A stretch of 64,000 nt of DNA, from positions 4,851,389 through 4,915,388 of the forward strand of contig NC_060896.1 in assembly GCF_014805685.1 (NCBI RefSeq), read 5' to 3'. A program made the translations under genes and the position numbers. The stretch is from Silurus meridionalis. Its lineage: Eukaryota > Chordata > Actinopteri > Siluriformes > Siluridae. The stretch's first letter is position 1; the number at the start of each line of letters is the position of its first letter. Under the pieces are notes generated by a model. That model was given only the letters and a program-made list of their open reading frames with translations. It was not told where the DNA came from and ran no database searches. Positions 56,442-64,000 of the stretch are shown one piece after another.

Positions 56442-56445
56442 TTAA

Positions 56446-57237
56446 CCCCTCCAGACCCCGAATAATTTCTGGTCAAAAGATTTCACAGAGAAAACGTATG
56501 AAAGATTTGTTTATAATCATCAAAATTATTGTCTCATCATAACTTGGCACAAAAAAGCCACGAATTTATGAAATTTGGTCAGGTTTATGTGTTAGCATGC
56601 AACAAATGTTCTGCACCATGTTACAGAATCGACGTAAAACCGGGTTAAAGAAACAGACCCGTTGCTAATAGAGACTAGGGTAAAAAGGCCAGCAGTACAG
56701 ACTTTGAAGGCTATGGGCAGATTAGATTGACATGGCAGCACATAGAGGCTGAAATCTGATTGGACAAAAATTTTAACATCCACATACACGTACTGGAAGC
56801 AGAGCAGCCAAGAGAAACACTACAAAATAAAGAGATTAAACTGTTGGGAATAAATTAATACAATTTCATGGAACAAATATTAGAATTTAGGTTGTAAATG
56901 TAGGTCAGTGCTTCTGATAGTGTTTAGGCCAGCAGAGAAGGCTTTAGCCAGCAGAGAAGGCTTTGCTGGCCCTGACCGCCCGCCGCTGTGGTACACGTAA
57001 CAAATCTACTTTATGATGGAGCTCCAAACCAATTCTGAACCCTTCTTCACTCTTCAAAGACATCTGTAGTCCTAAACCTTACCTAATATAATTCAAAACA
57101 AATCTCTCGGGCCTGTGGGACTAAATATCCACCCATTAAACACTAACATGTTCCTTTCCACTTCATTATATAATGAAAGAAAAACTCTATAAATCGTGAA
57201 TTGAGCTTTAATGCACCTTTTACAGGGTCTGAAGGGG
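56446..57237. mobile_element. piggyBac-like (TTAA) non-autonomous element
   Basis: The left end CCCCTCCAGACCCCG and right end AGGGTCTGAAGGGG are inverted, and TTAA flanks both sides (56442-56445 and 57238-57241), the piggyBac target signature. The 792-bp interior has no transposase. A 25-base segment with CCAGCAGAGAAGGCTTT is duplicated in tandem near 56930-56965. It lies in what may be the taf4 3' UTR. Confidence 0.82.
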
Positions 57238-57241
57238 TTAA

Positions 57242-57858
57242 AAAAAACATCTAATAATTGATAACTACAAAATAATTTTAGGTCAATGATGTAAATATAT
57301 ATATTATATTATATAACGCACGTGTAAACTTCTCCATTTCAAACGTTTTAATCAACGGTCACACGCCACTCATCAATACAGCAATACGCAATCCGCCTGT
57401 GAAGTGTTCCGGCTAATGTTTTGTGTCCGTGTGCCGTCTGTGGTGCTTTTTCTAATGTCTCTAATTATGTTCATGATCGTTGAACACGGCAGCTTCACAA
57501 CAGAGTAATCCTGGAGTGCAGGAGTGTGAGATTTCAGAGTAAAGATAAAGACAGAAGTCTATAAGAAAATATAATCTAAAGGTCCTAATAAATCATTAGA
57601 GGAATGGATTTTACATGCTATAAAGTCAACTCCAAAATTAATGGCACCTGAAAATCAGCACAAAGGACCCAGGATTTGCTCAGTAGCATCTAAGAAAAGA
57701 TTGTGAATTATTCTTTCTGGTCTATTTGGGTCACTTTAGCTGCATTACTCAAGTGGAATTGGCCCAGATCGCATTTTATTTCATCATGACAAAACCACAG
57801 TACAATTTTGTAAAATCGTGAATGGAATGAGATCGAAAAAGAAAACGGTCTTAAATTC
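57242..57858. other. sequence without recognised feature
   Basis: AT-rich. The patch 57390-57480 with CTCTAATTATGTTCATG is the least repetitive. No gene. Confidence 0.45.
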
Positions 57859-58120
57859 CACACTATTTGATCAAAAGTATTGGGAAGACCCGTTTCTTTT
57901 AACCACATGTGGTTGTTCCTCAAACTGTTTGCACAAAGATGGAGGTGCACAATTGTAAAGGACTTCTTTGAATTTTGTAGAATCAAATTTTCCCTTCACT
58001 TGAACTAGGAGACCCAAAACTGTTCCACCATGACAATGTCAATGTTCACAAATCCAGCTCCATGAAGATATGCTTTACATGGTTTGGATGATGTGGAAGA
58101 CCTTGAGTGGCCTGCTTTAA
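57859..58120 (+). mobile_element. Tc1-derived MITE, 5' half
   Basis: It starts CACACTATTTGATCAAAAGT and runs through CACTTGAACTAGGAGACCC, CCACCATGACAATGTCAATG (the D-N-A/V block) and CCAGCTCCATGAAGATATGC, then stops. Confidence 0.82.
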
Positions 58121-58415
58121 AGCTTGGACTTTCGACCCGAGTAAACATCTCTGTTACAAAATATTGGAGTGGAAAATATTGTTTAAGATCCAGCAGGTCT
58201 TTGTGCTCGTTGTGTTGCACGGTGCCTGTAATTGATAATGGAGTTGACTGAACGTATTCAGAACATTCAACATAAAAGTATACATTTTATGAACCTTTTA
58301 AATGTGATTCGTTCAGCAAGGAAGAATAAAGTCAAGGATTTTGGGGAACATATCTATAGGAAGCATATATTAAAAATCTTATCGTTCTTTTTACCAAATC
58401 GGAGTTCAGTTAAAG

Positions 58416-59101
58416 CAGTGGTTCTCAAGTGGTTCTGTCCGCCGTAACCACGAAAAAATGCTAAGTGCTAACCAATAACATCAAATTGCATCAAGATCAA
58501 AAATAAAAGTGTAGTTATTACTTTACCTTACTGTCACTTTGCAGTCTGTGCAAAACAGAGCAAATTCAAATGGCAAGTCAAGAAGAAGAATTACATAATT
58601 TCAGCTTGTGCTCTGTGAGATAACTGTCAAGAATCTTGAAGACCTCATCCGCTGTGGGTCTAGATTAAAAATACATCGAACAGGCATAACATTATGACCA
58701 CCTGCCTAATATTGTGTTGGTCCCCCTTTTGCTGCCAAAACAGTCCTGATCCATTAAACATCAACATCATGAACTTCTTCAGCAGTTTGAGCTACAGGAG
58801 CTCGTCTGTTGGATCGGACCACACGGTCCAGCCTTCACTCCCCTTCGTTCACCACTGTTCCTTCCTTTGACCCAGTCGTCTAGTCATCACAAAATCCTTA
58901 CGCTTGCCCATTTTTCCTGCTTCTTACACGTCAACTTCGAGAACAAAATGTTCACTTGCCATGATGAAGAGATCATAATGTTATAATGTCATAATGTTAT
59001 GCCTGATTGGTGTGATAGAGAAAAGCATTAATAAATAATAATGAAAAAAACATATAAAGCCTTACCTGCCATATCAATATTTCTCACTTGAAGAACCACT
59101 G
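58416..59101. mobile_element. hAT-like element interrupted by a Tc1 copy
   Basis: The left end CAGTGGTTCTCAAGTGG and right end CACTTGAAGAACCACTG are an inverted pair. The flanks AGTTAAAG and AATTAAGA agree only at 5 of 8. About 360 bp of hAT sequence is left after removing 58681-59005. Confidence 0.7.
58681..59005 (-). mobile_element. Tc1-like element with transposase HTH relic, nested
   Basis: Ends CAGGCATAACATTATGACCA and ATAATGTTATGCCTG, with GGAGCTCGTCTGTTGGATCG and GACCACACGGTCCAGCCTTC inside. It is the inverse of 21044-21488 and 36749-37163, and is shorter by an internal deletion. Confidence 0.83.
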
Positions 59102-60049
59102 AATTAAGAACAAAACGATGAGAAAACGAACGCCGGTTCCTGAACCCAGTCCTGAATCTTTCCCAGTGTTTTGAATTTTGATATTCCAGTGTATTCAGTT
59201 CCCTCGTGTAATTTCACTACGTTAGTGTATTTATAAATGCACAGTTTGTATGTTTCCACCTCCTGGAGTTCGGAAGTGCGAGCGTGCACTACAGCAGCAC
59301 CGACACTGAGCTCACACTGTATCAGTAAATGTACATGCTGTTACCAAACCGTCACACGTTCACATGCTCGTCACGTCCTGCCAGGCGTCCCACTCCTGAC
59401 TCACCACGACGTCCTCATCAGTGTAAACACGTCCAAACCGTCCGATTTGCAGATTCACCATGCAGCTATTTTAGACTTTAAAAAAAACACATATTGGACT
59501 CGTTAGACCGGACGATTCAGACTTTACGACATCGAGGCAGCCATTTTTTTCTGTTTTGTTTCCAAATAGAGGCGATGAACCGAGACACGGTCTGAATTTT
59601 AGTGCACCAGACGCTATGAGCCTAATATAGAGAGCAGCTATATAACCACCAGTTTAGCATCGGGCAAATGACATGGTAAAAAGTTATGTCTCAATGGGAA
59701 ATGTAGTTTCTGACATTACCTGGCACACTTAGCTATAAATATTTTGCTAATAAGGTTCACTACAAGCTTTACCTGTTAGCTACATTCTAGCGTAATCAGG
59801 TCTTAGCTAATCGTCTACATTTACACTAAGCTAGAAATTGTGTTTGTAATTGGTTGAGTGATTATTATTATAAATTTTCTCCTGGTTCTAGAAGTTTGCT
59901 CACTGAAGTTCAGCTTTTGTTTTGTAGCACTTATTTAGAAGAAAGAAAAAAATCCAGACTTTATATTGTATAGAAAATGAACAGAAGATGGTTTTCTCAC
60001 TCACTAAAACCAGATGTTAATGTTAATTGAGATTTCTGCTATCCAAAGC
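59102..60049. other. sequence without recognised feature
   Basis: Mixed composition with complex patches near 59240-59480. It may be taf4 3' UTR or flank. No exon of another gene was recognised on either strand. Confidence 0.4.
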
Positions 60050-60556
60050 TACACTATACGGAAAAAAAGTATTGGGACACTTGACTTTTCCAGCCAGATG
60101 TTTTTCTGCCCCAAACTGTTACACAAATTTGTAGGCACACAATTGTATAGAATATTTTTGGATGCTGTAGCATGAAATTTTTCCTTCACTTGAACTATGA
60201 CACAAAGCCCAGCTCCATGAAGATCTGCTTTACATGGGTTGGAGAGGAAGATCTCCTGCTATAGAGCTATTACACCCTATTGAACACCTTGGTTGAATGT
60301 GAACGCTGACTGCACTTTAGGCCTCCTCACCTCACCTACTTCACTACCTTGACTTGACTTGACTTGACTTGACTACCTGAATTTACTAACACGCATTTTG
60401 CTGAATGAGCACAAATCTCCACAAGCACACTCCAAAATCTATTGGAACATCTTCCTGGAAAAGTTTATTGTAACATGAAATGGAAACTAAATGTGGAACG
60501 GGATGTTCAAAAAGCACATTTTATGGTCCGGTGTTCACAATCTTTTGGCTGTATTG
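60050..60556 (+). mobile_element. Tc1-derived MITE with internal (GACTT)n
   Basis: Starts TACACTATACGGAAAAAAAG and ends TTTTGGCTGTATTGT. All family blocks are present on the sense strand. A GACTT pentamer repeat has expanded at 60350-60376 within the copy. Confidence 0.87.
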
Positions 60557-61044
60557 TTGTTTTTTCAGCGATACTCATGAACGCATTTTGATAGTGAAAT
60601 CACATTTCCTCTCTTCATCACCCCTGAAGACTGTAGCTCTTATTTAACACACACACATTTTCACACACTCATGATGTCAGAGCCGCTGGTTTTTTTTCTT
60701 CAGTTGTATTTTGCACTGAATTGAATTATAAAGTCGAATTTAAAGGTTTGTGTATAAAAAATACTTTTTTTTTTTTAACTTCACCTCGACGTCACGCTCA
60801 AACAAATGTCATTACCACAGATTTCGCTGCGAGTCTCTGACGGTTCTACATTCAGTCTGGTCCTGAAAAAAGAGCGCTTTATTTCTATGCACATTTTATT
60901 TTATTTTTTGTTTTGTTGTTATTATTGCTTTGTAATTTATAATGTTTTTTTTAACAGGCAATGTCAGAATTTTTTTCATAGTTTTTTTATTACACATTTT
61001 TTTAAACAGCACTATTTCTTTGATTTAAAAATATAAAAAAAAGA

Positions 61045-61049
<5 letters not shown>
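60557..61049. other. sequence without recognised feature
   Basis: AT-rich with poly-T tracts. No gene. Confidence 0.45.

Positions 61050-61117
<68 letters not shown>
61050..61117. repeat. (AT)n microsatellite
   Basis: A perfect AT run of about 68 bases. Confidence 0.95.
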
Positions 61118-61122
<5 letters not shown>

Positions 61123-61645
61123 CTGAGATGTTATGTTACTAATGTATTTCAGCAATGTGCTGTGTTCAGCTCTGCACCTTCGCCAGTATTGCAGTAAAAG
61201 GGAAGTTTTTATTATTATTTCAATGTCGTTGTTGCTCATTGGGATTGACATCTACCACGTTTCAACGCGGTTCGATTACGGGAACAGTCTAAGAACAAAC
61301 GCTAGTACTTTAAAACAAAGCACAAATTAACCTATATGTCCGGTTGTGACGATTTTAATAATTATTTTTTATGGTTTCCGATTTTCGAGCAGGACATTTC
61401 TACTCCAGCTTTTTAGCCAAAATGTTATGAGGATTAAAGTTAGGAAAGTATTACTGATGTTGGCAAAATATCGACGTTTCAACGGATGAATAATTTGTAA
61501 ATATTGTTTACAAGACCATGTGTTTATTAGAACGACCTTATTTTTGGTAAAACTCTGTACATATCTGGAATTTTTTTCCTGTTTGTGTGAAGAAGAAAAA
61601 AATCAAAAACGACAAACTTCTGTATTTGTACCTATTTTGTAAAGA

Positions 61646-61651
61646 AATAAA
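61646..61651 (+). promoter_or_regulatory. candidate distal polyadenylation signal
   Basis: AATAAA sits behind TTTGTACCTATTTTGTAAAG (UGUA-type upstream element) and ahead of a GT-rich tract, CTTTGAGTGCTGCGTTCTTG, about 40 bases downstream. The 500 bases before it are AT-rich and transposon-free, as in many vertebrate 3' UTR ends. If used by taf4 the 3' UTR would be about 5.7 kb and contain several transposons. Confidence 0.4.
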
Positions 61652-61776
61652 TGAGCTGTTTACTAAACAAAACACCTGCTTTGAGTGCTGCGTTCTTGAT
61701 TGCTTGAAGAGTGAAGAGTCGGGTACAAACAGCAGGGACATGTCCTTTAGAGCCCCGCTCGGGTCTGTAAACGTGT

Positions 61777-62065
61777 GTCCTGCTCCCGCAACGTGTGTGT
61801 CCCTTACGCAACGTGTCCCGCTCCCGCAACCTGTGTCCCACTCCCGCCTGCTTACACAACGTGTGTCTCACTCCTGCAATTTGTGTCCCGCTCCCGCAAC
61901 CTGTGTCCCGCTCCCGCAACGTGTGTCCCGCTCCCGCAACGTGTGTCCCGCTTATGCAACGTGTGTCCCGCTCTTGCACACTCCCGCAACGTGTGTCCTG
62001 CTTCCACAACGTGTCCCGCTTGCTCCCGCATTCTTTGTATCCACTCCCGCCTTCTCCTGCAAACA
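61777..62065. repeat. GC-rich VNTR, about 20-bp unit
   Basis: Units of the form CCCGCTCCCGCAACGTGTGT recur about 13 times, with spacing variants (TTGTGTCCC, CTTATGCAAC, CTTGCACA). All three forward frames stay open across much of it, giving Cys/Pro/Arg/Val repeats, so the open frames carry no coding meaning. Confidence 0.92.
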
Positions 62066-62430
62066 TTCTGTCAATGTTTATAAAGATTGCATAAAAATTT
62101 ATCCAAACGTTTGGGATTAATTTACAGAATAATAACAGACATAAACTAAGGTAAAGATGTTTTGCAGACATAATGCTAATGTGAAGCCCCACACATGACA
62201 AACAACTTAGGATTTTTATAATTATTATTTTATTAACCTTAAAAAACTCAACTTATAAACAACTTTTAAACAAAACATTACAACTAGTGGGATCTGCGGG
62301 ATTGGCAGGCCTTGCGCTTTATATGATTGGCCGCCCACGACAAAGACGAAACCACCCATTCCCATGAGACTTTCATTGGGTCCTGCGGGACCTGTGGGAT
62401 CCCAATCCCAATGCAGCTCTCTGTTAGTGA
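62066..62430. other. sequence with a GGGAT-rich possible transposon piece
   Basis: GATCTGCGGGATTGGCAGGC and CCTGCGGGACCTGTGGGATC near 62289 and 62381 look like subterminal repeats of a fish DNA transposon, but I cannot place its ends. Confidence 0.35.
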
Positions 62431-62434
62431 GCAG

Positions 62435-62615
62435 GAAGTTGGGGATCAAGCCCCGGTATCACCAAGCTGTCACTCTTGGGGCCCTTGAGCAAGGCCCTTA
62501 ACTCTCTGTGCTCCAGGGGCACTGTATCATGGCTGACCCTGCGCGCTGACTCCAGCTTCTTAACATCAAATAAAGAATTTCACTGTGCTGTAATGTGACC
62601 AGTATAAAGCACTTT
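62435..62615 (+). mobile_element. tRNA-derived SINE with catfish-type tail
   Basis: It begins AAGTTGGGGATCAAGCCCCG (B-box side of the tRNA-like head), then GGGGCCCTTGAGCAAGGCCC, ACTGTATCATGGCTGACCCT and AAGAATTTCACTGTGCTGTA. The tail is familiar to me from catfish repeats. The A-box side is missing. Confidence 0.75.
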
Positions 62616-62664
62616 CTTTCTTTGGGAGTACTGGCATGATCTAAAAAAATATTTTCAGCACTTT

Positions 62665-62855
62665 ACATAACATTTGGGAAGTTCAGTGGTTAAAATGGTG
62701 GATTTATGACCAGCCATGAGCTTAAATTCCAGCACCATCAATTGCCGCTGCTGGGCCCTTGAGCAAGGCCCTCAACTCTCAGGTGTATAAATGAGATAAC
62801 TCTTGACATGATTTGCTTTGGATAAAAGGTGTCTGCCACATAGTTGCAAATGTTT
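62665..62855 (+). mobile_element. tRNA-derived SINE
   Basis: Head GTTCAGTGGTTAAAATGGTG, B-box-like GAGCTTAAATTCCAGC, GCTGGGCCCTTGAGCAAGGC and tail GGATAAAAGGTGTCTGCCAC. Tail type differs from the previous copy. Confidence 0.78.
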
Positions 62856-63087
62856 TAGCTTGGTTTGACTCATTTAGAAAAAAATCCTCAGAAGAGGAGG
62901 CAAGTGCAGAAATTTGTGTGAACGGAGATGTAGGGACGTGAGCATAAACGAGTGAAAAACAGTCGATGACAAAAAAGCATGAAGGTCAAATATGAGACTT
63001 TATATACTGGTGCTCATTATCTGGGAATCAGGTGCGAAGATCTTTGTGCAGTGGCCGAAAGGAGGAAGGAAAGGTGCTTTATACATG

Positions 63088-63300
63088 TCACTTGTACTTT
63101 ACAGCACATAAAATTCTTTATTTGCATATCCCAGTGATGTTAGGAAGCTGGGAACAGGGCATTGGGTCAGCCATGATACAGCACCCCTAAACCACAGTGG
63201 GTTAAGGGCCCCAAGAGCGGCAGCTTGGTGATACCAGGGCTGGAACCCCAATCTTCTGACCAGTAACCCAGAGCTTTAATCACTGAGCTACCACTTCACA
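63088..63300 (-). mobile_element. tRNA-derived SINE, most complete copy
   Basis: On the - strand: GTGGTAGCTCAGTGATTAAA (A box), ACTGGTCAGAAGATTGGGGT then TCCAGCCCTGG (B box), GGGGCCCTTAACCCACTGTG, TGTATCATGGCTGACCCAAT and tail GATATGCAAATAAAGAATTT. A-box, B-box and tail are all readable. Confidence 0.85.
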
Positions 63301-63454
63301 TAGTCCCAATTCTCTCTCAGCATAAAGCTGAAATCTTCAGGGGGGGACCCAAGTGTTTTTTCATCACATTTACAAGCAGTTCTTGGTTTAAACATTAAAG
63401 TTTTTTAACTGTTTAAACAATGAAAGAAATAATCACTAGGGATAAAGCAGTGTT

Positions 63455-63733
63455 TACAGTATATGGACAAAACTTTGTGGAGACCTGACCATGAAAATCA
63501 AGTGCTTTTTGAACGTCCTACTCCACCTCCATTCTTCTAGGAAGATGCTCCACTAGATTTTATGGAGATCTGTGCTCATTCAGACACAAGGGTGTGAGTA
63601 AAGTCAGGTACTGATGTAGGTGAGGTGAGGAGGCTTGGGGTGCAGTCAGTGTTCACATTCATCCCAAATTCATACAATTGTGTGCCTTTGGGAAGAACCA
63701 CATACGACTGGGAAATTCAGGTGTCTTGAATAT
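63455..63733 (-). mobile_element. Tc1-derived MITE, internally deleted
   Basis: Starts ACAGTATATGGACAAAACTT, contains GTCAGGTACTGATGTAGGTG and AATTGTGTGCCTTTGGGAAG, and ends near TTCAGGTGTCTTGAATA. The DDE-encoding middle has been lost. Confidence 0.83.
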
Positions 63734-64000
63734 TGCTGGTTGTTTTGATTAGTTCAAAATAATCTGTGCTTCTGCACTAATCATAACGTCAGTGTGTTAA
63801 AAGGTCTGAAGTGGTTGTCGGGTTGAGCCTAACATTCCTCAATATTATTACTCCATATGTTTTAGTTCCTTGAACTTTCACTGTAGTTACTCAATAATTG
63901 ATGGAGGTTACTGATTAATATTCTGTAATGGGAGTGGCTCATGATAACCAGAGACATGGTTCACGATTCAGGCATCACACTGCGTAAACAGGTGTGATAG
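63734..64000. other. sequence without recognised feature
   Basis: AT-rich end of the window; nothing identified. Confidence 0.5.

Noticed and set aside
61587..62120. A 177-codon + strand frame with Cys-Pro-Ala repeats
   Set aside because: It is the VNTR read in frame; the other frames are open too, and on the - strand as well.
62225..62449. A 74-codon - strand frame with Gly/Pro-rich sequence
   Set aside because: It overlaps GGGAT-rich sequence that looks like transposon subterminal repeats, with no domain recognised.
63088..63300. Possible tRNA gene (readable A and B boxes)
   Set aside because: The tRNA-like head is followed by the repeated SINE body and tail, and the cloverleaf is too degenerate for a functional tRNA.

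Overview
This is vertebrate nuclear DNA, almost certainly from a teleost fish and probably a catfish. It is dense with dinucleotide and tetranucleotide microsatellites and Tc1-, hAT- and piggyBac-derived DNA transposons, with degenerate LINE pieces and tRNA-derived SINEs whose tails resemble repeats I remember from catfish genomes. The catfish assignment rests on memory and is moderate; the teleost assignment is strong. There are no prokaryotic genes, operons, CRISPR arrays or rRNA genes.

Only one protein-coding gene can be supported: the 3' end of taf4 (TFIID subunit 4) on the + strand. A 120-nt penultimate coding exon (17678-17797) and the terminal coding exon (55805-55969, ending in TAG) join in phase 0 across a 38,007-bp intron. 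Together they give a typical TAF4 C-terminus: a Q-rich helix, a basic GPRKKRKV stretch, a variable Ser/Gly linker and the conserved C-terminal helix. No earlier taf4 exon was recognised in 1-17677, so that stretch is read as part of the preceding intron. After the stop codon the window runs through a 3' UTR or flank. The most convincing distal polyadenylation signal is at 61646.

Layout: 0.8-1.6 kb hAT element; 1.6-2.4 kb LINE relics; 3.9-5.8 kb minisatellite; 6.4-7.8 kb intronic sequence with a candidate conserved noncoding element (CNE); 8.1-9.05 kb hAT with a nested MITE; 12.1-13.8 kb Tc1, LINE and SINE relics; 14.4-14.95 kb GC-rich CNE candidate; 15.8-19.4 kb microsatellites flanking the first taf4 exon; 18.9-20.1 kb degenerate repeat; 20.6-25.3 kb CNE candidates and Tc1 copies; 25.5-27.4 kb triple-nested transposon; 27.5-28.3 kb LINE reverse-transcriptase relic; 31-46 kb Tc1 copies, SINEs and CNE candidates; 47-49 kb GC-rich CNE candidates; 49.3-51.1 kb MITE and dispersed repeats; 52-55.2 kb polypyrimidine arrays and duplications; 55.8 kb last taf4 exon; 56.4-57.2 kb piggyBac-like element; 57.9-60.6 kb Tc1 and hAT; 61.8-62.1 kb GC-rich VNTR; 62.4-63.7 kb SINEs and Tc1.

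No clearly new biological system is visible. The most useful leads are the block of CNE-like islands in the last taf4 intron, the nested transposons with readable target-site duplications, a chimeric Tc1 locus, and several large or duplicated tandem arrays.
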